DNA of 64,000 bases from Streptomyces sp. NBC_00464. Its GTDB lineage: Bacteria; Actinomycetota; Actinomycetes; Streptomycetales; Streptomycetaceae. The DNA lies in the NCBI RefSeq assembly GCF_036013915.1, contig NZ_CP107899.1, forward strand, positions 1,984,001-2,048,000, given 5' to 3'. Made by a program: the position numbers and the translations under genes. Position 1 is the first letter of the stretch, and each line of letters starts with the position of its first letter. This document shows positions 16,063-22,950 of this stretch, one piece after another. The notes under the pieces were generated by a model that was not told the origin of the DNA, did not search any database, and saw only the letters and a program-made list of their open reading frames with translations.

Positions 16063-19055
16063 CTGCGTGCCTCCTCGACTGTGTCCCCCGTCTCTCCGGT
16101 TCGGCCGTCGGTACGGCCTGCCGGCTCAGTGTGCTCGGTACGTGTGGCGCCTGTGGCCGGGGCGGTGGCCTCGGCGATCTCCGCCTCGACGTCCCGGCGG
16201 CCGTTCTTCGCGCCCTGGTGGAAGCCGCCGAGCCGGCGGCGCAGGGCCTCCTTGTCCACGCTGCCCGTGCGCTCGGGTGCGGGGGCCGCCGCGGGCTTGA
16301 CCACCTTGGGGGTGCGCTTGGGCAGCCCCTTGTCGGTGATGCGCTCGGGCTGCGGTTCCGGCTCGGGGTGGCGCGGTCCCGGCAGGGCGTCGGCCACGGG
16401 GGTCGCGACGGGGGCGGAGGCCGCCGGGGCGGGCTCGGGGGCCGGGGAGTCGAGCGACGGGCCGGGGTGCGGCTGCGCACCCTCGTCGGCGGCGCGCTCG
16501 TGACGGTCGGGGCCTATGGCGTAGGGCCCGGCGTCGGCCGTGGGCTCCGGGCCGTCCCCGAAGGCGGGGGCGTGGGTGAACTCGGGTACGTCCTCGAATT
16601 CGGGCACCCGCGGGAGCCGGACCTGCATCGTGGTCTCGGCCTCGCTCTCCACGGGCAGCACCGGCAGTACGGGCTCGGGGCCCTGCGCGGGCTCGGGCTC
16701 GGGCGCGACCGGGGGTGCGTGGTCGGGGGCGGCGAGGGCCCCGGCCTCCGGTCCCGGCGAGGGAAGGGCTGCCGGGCCGGCGTCGGCGATCGTCTGCTCG
16801 GCGGCCGCGATCAGCGGGTCGCCGGGCAGGGCGAGGGTGCGGCGCGGCAGGGCGTTGGAGTTGGCCTCGGCGACCGATCCGGGGAGGTTCAGCGTGGGCG
16901 CGTCGCCGAGGGCCGTGACCGGCGGCGGGGTCGCGGCCGGGGGCGCCTTCGGGAGCAGGGCCTGCGGCAGCACGACGACCGCGGTCACCCCGTTGCCCTT
17001 CTGCTCACGCAGCTGGACCCGTACGCCGTGGCGCGCGGCGAGCAGCGAGGTCACCTGGAGGCCGAGACCGGCCCCGTCCGCGCTCTGCTCGCCCGCCTCG
17101 AAGCGCGACGGGTCGCCGAGGCGGGTGTTGAGCTCGCCCATCCGTACGGACGACATGCCGATGCCCTCGTCCTGCACGGAGAGCATCACCTCGCCGGTCT
17201 CCAGCAGCCATCCGGAGAGCTGGACATGGGAGTCCGGCGGGGAGAACGAGGTGGCGTTCTCCAGGAGTTCGGCGACGAGGTGGCTGAGGTCGTCGGCGGC
17301 GAACCCGGCGATCTGGGCGTGCGGCGGCAGGGACTGGATGGTGACCCGCTCGTACCGCTCGATCTCGCTGACAGCGGCGCGCAACACGTCGACCAGCGGG
17401 ATCGGCCCCGGGTGCCCGTGTCCGTGCTCGGCGCCCGCGAGAACCAGCATGTTCTCGCTGTGGCGGCGCATGACGGTGGCCATGTGGTCGAGCTTGAACA
17501 GCGTGCCGAGCCGCTCCGGGTCCTGCTCGCGCTCCTCCAGGGACTCGATGACGCCGAGCTGGCGTTCGACGAGACCGAGGGTGCGCAGCGAGAGGTTGAC
17601 GAAGGTGTGGTGGACGGTGTTCTTCAGCTTCTCCAGCTGGGCGGCCAGATCGGCGGTGTGGACCTGGAGTTCGGCGCGCTGGAGGGTGAGGGCCTCGCGG
17701 CCGGCGATCAGTTCGCCGCGCTCGCTCTCCAGCTTCTCGAACCGTCCGTTGAACTCGTGGAGCAGTCCGTGCAGTCGGCCGTGCAGGGCGTTGATGGACC
17801 GGACGACCTGGGCGAACTCGTCGTTGCGGCCGGTGTAGCGGACCGGTTCGGCGGTCTCGGGTTCCGCGGCGAGGCGGCCGGCGCCGATGCGCAGGACGGC
17901 GAGCGGCTGGGTGAGGGTGCGGGCCACGGCGGTGGAGACGCCGACGGCGATGAGCAGACAGCCGCCGAGCAGCGCGATCCGCAGTTCGAGCGCGGTGACG
18001 TCGTCGTCGCGCAGCTGCTCCAGGCGCTGCACCTGGGCGGTGCCGAGGGCGGACTCGACGCCGCGCATCCGGTCGATCCGGGCGGAGAGTGCCGCCTGGA
18101 GCTTCTTGCTGCTGGTCTTCTGATCGGACTCGGAGAGCTCGGGGCGGTCGGTGAGCCCGGCGAGGTACTTCTCCGCGCTGTTGACCTCGGGGCCGGTGAC
18201 GGTGGTGGCCAGCTTGTCGCGGGCGGTGGCACCGGCGGCCTGGTCGAAGTCGGAGAGGGCCGAGAGCTCGCCGACCCGGTACTGCTGGGCGGCGCCGCTC
18301 AGCTCGTCGCGGGTGCGGTCCTCCTTGGTCTCGCCCTCGTCCTGGGTCTGGACGGGCAGACCGGTGAACGGGTCGATCTGCGGGGCGGCCGGTTCCTTGC
18401 GGGGGACGGCCAGCGCGGCGAGCAGCAGCCCGCGGGTGGCGGAGGCCTGTTCGGTGGCCCGGCCGAGCGCGAGCGGGGCGCGGACCGACTCGGCGGCGCG
18501 CGGCGGGGTCCCGTCCGCGAGTTCGTCGGCGAGGTCCTGGAGCTTGGAGATGACCTCGGTGTACGCCTGGTGGGCCTCCAGCGCCGTGCCCTTGCCGCCG
18601 ATGGCGTCGCGACGCAGGGAGGGGATGGTGGAGAGGTCGCGGCGCAGGACCGCGGAGGCCGCGTCCCTGATCTCGTCCACCTGCTGGTCGACGCGGGCGC
18701 TGCGGCTTCCCGCGGCACCGCTGGTCGAGCCCAGCTTGCCCTCCCGGCCGCCCGCGATGAAGGCGGTGACCTCGTCGCGCTCGTCGGCGAGGGAGTGCGC
18801 GAGCGCGATGGCCTGCTGGTTCAGCTCCGCGAGGGTGACCAGCCGCTGTGAATCGGTCAGGTCGGAGGAAGCACTCAGGGCCGCCGGCGCTCCCGCGGCT
18901 ATGACGGTGATCCCGACGACCGCGACGCCCGCGACGAGCCGGCTGCGGACGCGCACGGTGCGCCCGCTCTCAGCCGGCGCCGAAGACGCCACCTCGGAAC
19001 CGCTGTGCTTGCTGCCCTTGCTCCGAGGCCGCTTCTTCTGCACCGGTGCTCGCAA
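16059..19055 (-). CDS. cvnA: Conservon sensor histidine-kinase-like protein CvnA
   Basis: About 998 residues. It has an N-terminal membrane helix (LVAGVAVVGITVIAAGAPAAL), a large extracellular nitrate/nitrite-sensing-type helical region, a second membrane segment near residue 360 (LLGGCLLIAVGVSTAVA), a HAMP-like segment and a coiled coil. The kinase-like core has HMATVMRRHSENMLVLAG and an ATPase N-box HLVAELLENATSFSPP. It ends in a 300-residue Pro/Ala-rich tail. It senses an unknown signal and passes it to CvnB-D. The start is uncertain: TTG at 19055, or GTG at 19043, which begins with VQKKRPRSKG. Both have poor ribosome sites. Confidence 0.9.
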   Translation of the reverse strand: MRAPVQKKRPRSKGSKHSGSEVASSAPAESGRTVRVRSRLVAGVAVVGITVIAAGAPAALSASSDLTDSQRLVTLAELNQQAIALAHSLADERDEVTAFIAGGREGKLGSTSGAAGSRSARVDQQVDEIRDAASAVLRRDLSTIPSLRRDAIGGKGTALEAHQAYTEVISKLQDLADELADGTPPRAAESVRAPLALGRATEQASATRGLLLAALAVPRKEPAAPQIDPFTGLPVQTQDEGETKEDRTRDELSGAAQQYRVGELSALSDFDQAAGATARDKLATTVTGPEVNSAEKYLAGLTDRPELSESDQKTSSKKLQAALSARIDRMRGVESALGTAQVQRLEQLRDDDVTALELRIALLGGCLLIAVGVSTAVARTLTQPLAVLRIGAGRLAAEPETAEPVRYTGRNDEFAQVVRSINALHGRLHGLLHEFNGRFEKLESERGELIAGREALTLQRAELQVHTADLAAQLEKLKNTVHHTFVNLSLRTLGLVERQLGVIESLEEREQDPERLGTLFKLDHMATVMRRHSENMLVLAGAEHGHGHPGPIPLVDVLRAAVSEIERYERVTIQSLPPHAQIAGFAADDLSHLVAELLENATSFSPPDSHVQLSGWLLETGEVMLSVQDEGIGMSSVRMGELNTRLGDPSRFEAGEQSADGAGLGLQVTSLLAARHGVRVQLREQKGNGVTAVVVLPQALLPKAPPAATPPPVTALGDAPTLNLPGSVAEANSNALPRRTLALPGDPLIAAAEQTIADAGPAALPSPGPEAGALAAPDHAPPVAPEPEPAQGPEPVLPVLPVESEAETTMQVRLPRVPEFEDVPEFTHAPAFGDGPEPTADAGPYAIGPDRHERAADEGAQPHPGPSLDSPAPEPAPAASAPVATPVADALPGPRHPEPEPQPERITDKGLPKRTPKVVKPAAAPAPERTGSVDKEALRRRLGGFHQGAKNGRRDVEAEIAEATAPATGATRTEHTEPAGRTDGRTGETGDTVEEARS

Positions 19056-19407
19056 TCTTGACTCGTCCGCCCTTGAAGCAGAGGTGACGCTCGGTCACGT
19101 GAACGAGCGCCCCGACCCCTGGTACGGCTTCTGACCATTCCAGTGCTTTTGAGAGGGGGGCGCGCATCAACCGCTCCGCCACTCGAAGGAGTGAACATCA
19201 CTCCCGAGTTGACGAACAAGTCTCCCCACGGGCCCCCGACGGCACACCCGGGCGTCTGGCTGGATCTTCCGGGCAGGCTTTGGCAGGATGCCCGCCCGCA
19301 CACTTCCCGGAGTGAATCCTTCCGCTCCACCTGCCCTTCTGACCTGCTGGTACGGGCCAATCCCCGCTCCGTGCAGGCTCCGTGAAGGCATCGTGCAGAC
19401 TGACTGA
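19056..19407. promoter_or_regulatory. Divergent intergenic region with two strong dyads
   Basis: 352 bases between cvnA and the PP2C-like gene, with no convincing ORF. A 22-base dyad at 19088-19109 (arms CGCTCGGTCAC / GTGAACGAGCG, one mismatch, CACGTG at the centre) lies 33 bases upstream of the cvnA TTG. A second dyad at 19181-19209 has arms GGAGTGA-ACA-TCACTCC extended by ACTCG/CGAGT. A further GGAGTGA half-site lies near 19309. These are operator or leader-hairpin candidates for the divergent promoters. Confidence 0.6.
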
Positions 19408-20193
19408 ATGCGCATCGAACTCGCCACCGCCGCCGGTCTCGCCGAACGCCCGAACGAGGACTGGGTGGCCACCGTCCTTCCCGCCTCCGGCCAGGGTGGG
19501 GGGCTCGTCCTGCTCGACGGGGTGACCCCGCCGCAGGGCGACGACGGTTGTGCGCACTCGGTCCCCTGGTTCACCGCACGGCTCGGCGGCGCCCTGGTCG
19601 AACTGTCGGGTTCGCGGCGGGATCTGACCCTGCGGGAGATCCTCGCGGAGTCCATCCGGCGCACCGCCGACGCACACCGCACCGTGTGTGACCTTTCTCA
19701 CGTGCGTACGCCACAGGCGACTGTCGTCCTGGTGCGTTGGGACGAGACGGAGATCGAGCACCTGGTGCTGTCCGACTCGGTGCTGCTCCTCGAGTCACCC
19801 GGAGGCGCCGTCAGCGCCCTGCTGGACGACCGCCTCGACCGGCTGCCGCCGGGCTCCCTCGCCTCCGAGGCGATCGCCGACGCCCAGGTGCGGAACAAGG
19901 AGGGCGGCTTCTTCACCGCCGCCGCCGACCCGTCCGTGGCGGACCGCGCGGTCGCCGGGCGCACGCCGCGCGCCGAGGTGCGGGCCCTCGCCGCGATGAC
20001 GGACGGGGCGAGCCGCTGGACGGAGATGTTCGGCGAGGGCGACTGGACGGCCTGCCTCGGGGTGCTCCACAAGGAGGGTCCCCAGGGCCTGATCGACCGG
20101 GTCCGGGCCCTGGAGGACGCGGACACGGACCGTACGCACCTGCGGCGGAGCAAGCTGCACGACGACGCGACGGCGGTCTACGCGCAACTGTGA
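19408..20193 (+). CDS. PP2C-like protein phosphatase domain protein
   Basis: 261 residues arranged like a compact PP2C/SpoIIE phosphatase. Aspartate motifs are ERPNEDW near residue 20, VLLDGVTP near 35, AMTDGASR near 200 and KLHDDATAV at the C-terminus, matching the metal-ligand pattern of the family. The usual GDSR is replaced by SDSVLLL, so activity may differ. It is likely cytosolic, dephosphorylating Ser/Thr targets. The start ATG is at 19408. It lies opposite the conservon, but a link is only suggested by position. Confidence 0.75.
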   Translation: MRIELATAAGLAERPNEDWVATVLPASGQGGGLVLLDGVTPPQGDDGCAHSVPWFTARLGGALVELSGSRRDLTLREILAESIRRTADAHRTVCDLSHVRTPQATVVLVRWDETEIEHLVLSDSVLLLESPGGAVSALLDDRLDRLPPGSLASEAIADAQVRNKEGGFFTAAADPSVADRAVAGRTPRAEVRALAAMTDGASRWTEMFGEGDWTACLGVLHKEGPQGLIDRVRALEDADTDRTHLRRSKLHDDATAVYAQL

Positions 20194-20265
20194 ACCGCCC
20201 GGCGTCCCGCGGCGCGCCCCCCGTCAGCCCGACCCGGCCCGCAGCGCGCCCCGCGCCGGCCCGGC

Positions 20266-20763
20266 TCAGCCCTCGGCGCGGGCGTTCAGCTGGTGCAGCA
20301 GCCGGGCCAGTTCCGCCACCTCGGCACGGTCCCAGTCGGCGAGATTGCGCACATAGCGGTCGCGGCGCGCGTCCCTGACACTGCGGAAGCGGGCGAGGCC
20401 CTCGTCCGTGAGGTGGACGAGGAAGGCCCGCCCGTCGGCCGGATCGGGCTCGCGCGCCACCAGCCCGAGGACTTCCAGGGCGCGCAGTTGACGGCTCATG
20501 GTGGCCTTGCCGACACCGAAGTACGAGGCGAGGTCGGTGGCCCGCTGACGGCCGGCCGATTCCAGGCGTACGAAGAGTCCGTAGGCCGCCGCCTCCAGCT
20601 CGGGGTGCACCTCGCGCGCCATTTCGCCGGAATTGGCCCGTGCGCGACGCAGGAAGACCGCCAACTCCAGCTCCAGGGCCAGGAATTCGTGGTCCACACC
20701 ATTTCCTGCGGTTGCGCCGGGTTCACTCCCGCTTTCGCTCCCGTGCACGTCAACACCCCTCAT
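20266..20763 (-). CDS. MarR family transcriptional regulator
   Basis: 165 residues with the MarR winged helix: RATDLASYFGVGKATMSRQLRALEVLGLVAREPDPADGRAFLVHLT, including the DxRxxxVxLT-like wing. The ATG at 20763 is chosen because GGGAAAG lies 5 bases upstream; a GTG at 20778 is an alternative. A perfect 6-3-6 palindrome (20779-20793) sits immediately upstream and is probably its own operator. The likely target is its own gene and perhaps the divergent GH25 gene. Confidence 0.9.
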   Translation of the reverse strand: MRGVDVHGSESGSEPGATAGNGVDHEFLALELELAVFLRRARANSGEMAREVHPELEAAAYGLFVRLESAGRQRATDLASYFGVGKATMSRQLRALEVLGLVAREPDPADGRAFLVHLTDEGLARFRSVRDARRDRYVRNLADWDRAEVAELARLLHQLNARAEG

Positions 20764-20778
20764 GAGCTTTCCCGCCAC

Positions 20779-20793
20779 TGAAAGTTTCTTTCA
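20779..20793. promoter_or_regulatory. Palindrome TGAAAG-TTT-CTTTCA before marR
   Basis: Perfect inverted repeat of 6-base arms with a 3-base spacer, 15 bases upstream of the marR ATG and unusually AT-rich for this DNA. Placement and symmetry fit a MarR-dimer operator. Confidence 0.6.
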
Positions 20794-20894
20794 CCGCTGG
20801 TCATCACCGCAGCTCCACCAGTATTTCGCAGGAGTAGACCAACGGCACCGCCCAGGCCCTCTTCCGCCACCCGGGTCTACGTGCGTAGCGTCAT

Positions 20895-20924
20895 GCATGG
20901 CATGTTCACACCATGGCATGCCAT
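20895..20924. promoter_or_regulatory. ATGGCATG repeats and 12-base palindrome before GH25 gene
   Basis: The perfect palindrome ATGGCATGCCAT lies at 20913-20924, and the half ATGGCATG is repeated at 20897-20904, 16 bases away. It lies about 65 bases upstream of the GH25 start codon, in promoter position. The binding factor is unknown. Confidence 0.5.
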
Positions 20925-20988
20925 CAGGGGTGTGTCCGCCGCGCCCCCGGTCAGCAGATCCCCCCCACCGAGGCCTCGGAGGCACGCA

Positions 20989-21834
20989 ATGCCCGTGCAC
21001 AGATCCGGCTCCAAGACAGCCCGTCGCTCGCGCTTCGCAGCGGCGGGAACTCTGCTCGCAGCTCTCTCCCTCCTTGTCGCCCTGCCCGGCGCCGCCGGCG
21101 CGGCCCCCACCGCCGGGGACCCCACGAAGCCCGCCCGGGGCACAGCCACGATGGGCATGGGCGTCGTCGCCCACGACGGCCAGGGCGGACTGCCCACCAC
21201 CCGCGCGGTCCAGACCGAGGGCGTGGACGTGAGCGGCCACCAGAACGCCGTGGCCTGGTCCACGCTCTGGAGCAGCGGCGTCAAGTGGGCCTACGTCAAG
21301 GCCTCGGAGGGCACGTACTACACGAACGAGGACTTCGCCCAGCAGTACAACGGTTCGTACAACGTCGGAATGATCCGCGGCTCGTACCACTTCGCCACCC
21401 CGGACACCACGAGCGGCGCCGTCCAGGCCAACTACTTCGTGGACCACGGCGGCGGCTGGTCCAAGGACGGCAAGACGCTTCCGGGCGTGCTCGACATCGA
21501 GTGGAATCCGTACGGAGCACAGTGCTACGGCAAGACCGCGGCCGGAATGGTCTCCTGGATCCGCGACTTCGTGAACACCTACAAGGCACGCACCGGGCGC
21601 GACGCGGTCATCTACACCGCGACCAGCTGGTGGCAGACCTGCACGGGCAACAACGCGGGCTTCGGCGCCACCAACCCGCTCTGGGTGGCCCGCTACAACA
21701 CCACGGTCGGCACACTCCCGGCCGGCTGGGGCTTCTACACGATCTGGCAGTACACCTCGTCCGGCCCGACGGTCGGCGACCACAACCACTTCAACGGCGC
21801 CCTCGACCGCGTACAGGCGATGGCCAACGGCTAG
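20989..21834 (+). CDS. Secreted GH25 muramidase (lysozyme)
   Basis: 281 residues. After an Arg-rich signal peptide (RRSRFAAAGTLLAALSLLVALPGAAGAAP) comes a GH25 domain that hydrolyses the MurNAc-GlcNAc bond of peptidoglycan outside the cell. Key residues are the first Asp in GVDVSGHQ, the catalytic Asp/Glu of GVLDIEWNP, and the C-terminal FYTIWQYTSSG typical of cellosyl-type lysozymes. The ATG at 20989 is preceded by GGAGGCAC; the frame stays open upstream but lacks a signal-peptide-like start. No separate wall-binding domain is present. Confidence 0.93.
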   Translation: MPVHRSGSKTARRSRFAAAGTLLAALSLLVALPGAAGAAPTAGDPTKPARGTATMGMGVVAHDGQGGLPTTRAVQTEGVDVSGHQNAVAWSTLWSSGVKWAYVKASEGTYYTNEDFAQQYNGSYNVGMIRGSYHFATPDTTSGAVQANYFVDHGGGWSKDGKTLPGVLDIEWNPYGAQCYGKTAAGMVSWIRDFVNTYKARTGRDAVIYTATSWWQTCTGNNAGFGATNPLWVARYNTTVGTLPAGWGFYTIWQYTSSGPTVGDHNHFNGALDRVQAMANG

Positions 21835-21928
21835 GACCCCTCGGCCGGATCACGTCGGCCTCGCGGGCCGATCCGGACGAAGCTCCTGACCCCTCCGCCG
21901 CCGGCAGCCGCCCGGCAGTCCTTCCCCA

Positions 21929-21962
21929 CAGAGCCCGGTGACGCACCCGTCGCCGGGCTCTG
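21929..21962. terminator. Hairpin terminator after GH25 gene
   Basis: CAGAGCCCGGTGACG and CGTCGCCGGGCTCTG pair across a 4-base loop with one bulge, a long GC stem 94 bases after the GH25 stop. Confidence 0.7.
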
Positions 21963-22016
21963 TCCCGTCCACCGCCCCGACCAGGCACGATGCCGTCGCA
22001 GCCTCACACCCTCCCC

Positions 22017-22075
22017 CTATACATGCCGTGTATACGTGATGTGTATAGTCCATGCAGTCCGCACATAAGTGCGAC
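22017..22075 (+). promoter_or_regulatory. Clustered TGTATA sites and dyad upstream of deacetylase gene
   Basis: CTATACA (22017-22023), TGTATAC (22029-22035) and TGTATAG (22042-22048) are spaced about 12-13 bases apart in an AT-rich block. GTCCGCAC-ATAA-GTGCGAC follows at 22057-22075. The TGTATAC element resembles GntR-type half-sites. They lie 25-85 bases before the start codon, so they probably overlap the promoter. Confidence 0.5.
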
Positions 22076-22100
22076 TTAAGCAACGAGGGAGTGACCCGCC

Positions 22101-22865
22101 TTGCCCACTAGGACGAAGTCGATCGGTACGGGGTTGGCCGTCGCTCTTGTGACGGCGCTCACGCTGACACTGAGCGGCTGCTCGATGGAGACCACGGCCC
22201 CCGGATCCGCCCGCGGCGACGCCGGATCGGACGCCAAGGGCTCCTTCGGCCCGGTGGACTGCCGCAAGGCCAAGTGCATCGCGCTCACCTTCGACGCGGG
22301 CCCGGCCGAGGACACCCCCCACCTGCTGGACATCCTCAAGAAGGAGAAGGTCCACGCGACCTTCTTCCTGCTGGGCAAGAACCATGTGAAGAAGCACCCC
22401 GACACCGTCCGCCGCATCGCGGCGGAGGGGCACGAGGTGGCCAACCACACCTGGTCGCACGAGATCCTGACGGACAAGAAGCCCGCGGAGATACGCGCCG
22501 AGCTGGAGAAGACGCAGGACGCGATCGAGGCGATCACCGGCAAGAAGCCGCGACTGATGCGCCCGCCGCAGGGCCGCACCGACGACACGGTCTCCGGGAT
22601 CAGCAAGGACCTGGGCCTGTCCCAGATCCTGTGGAGCGCCACCGCCAAGGACTACTCGACGACCGACTCCGCACTGATCAAGAAGCGGATACTCGACCAG
22701 GCGAGCAAGGACGGCATCATCCTGCTGCACGACATCTACAAGGGCTCGGTCCCCGCCGTGCCGGGCATCATCAAGGAGCTGAAGAAGCGCGGCTACACCT
22801 TCGTGACGGTGCCCCAGCTCATGGCGCCCGCCGAGCCGGTGCCGGGGACCATCTACCGCCCGTAG
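22101..22865 (+). CDS. Polysaccharide deacetylase lipoprotein (NodB domain)
   Basis: 254 residues, probably a surface lipoprotein (lipobox LTLSGC, Cys near residue 27) that removes N-acetyl groups from peptidoglycan or another glycan. NodB motifs are ALTFDAGP (the usual second Asp of TFDDGP is Ala), the metal-binding HEVANHTWSHE, RPPQGRTDD, and LLHDIY. The Ala variant is common in actinobacterial members and need not abolish activity. The start is TTG at 22101 with GAGGGAG 9 bases upstream; no in-frame ATG or GTG lies before the signal sequence. Confidence 0.9.
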   Translation: MPTRTKSIGTGLAVALVTALTLTLSGCSMETTAPGSARGDAGSDAKGSFGPVDCRKAKCIALTFDAGPAEDTPHLLDILKKEKVHATFFLLGKNHVKKHPDTVRRIAAEGHEVANHTWSHEILTDKKPAEIRAELEKTQDAIEAITGKKPRLMRPPQGRTDDTVSGISKDLGLSQILWSATAKDYSTTDSALIKKRILDQASKDGIILLHDIYKGSVPAVPGIIKELKKRGYTFVTVPQLMAPAEPVPGTIYRP

Positions 22866-22882
22866 GACCTCCGGTACGCGAA

Positions 22883-22918
22883 ACGGCCCGCCTCCCCCGC
22901 ATGGGGGTGACGGGCCGT
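22883..22918. terminator. Bidirectional terminator between deacetylase gene and lon
   Basis: ACGGCCCG pairs with CGGGCCGT, with an inner CCCCC-GCAT-GGGGG stem, in the 85-base gap between two convergent genes. Confidence 0.8.
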
Positions 22919-22950
22919 CCGTACCGGCCGTGTCCGTGGTGCCACGTCCG

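Noticed and set aside
16044..18851. 935-residue plus-strand ORF opposite cvnA
   Set aside because: Antisense shadow caused by high GC at third positions of cvnA; no domain pattern and no start context.
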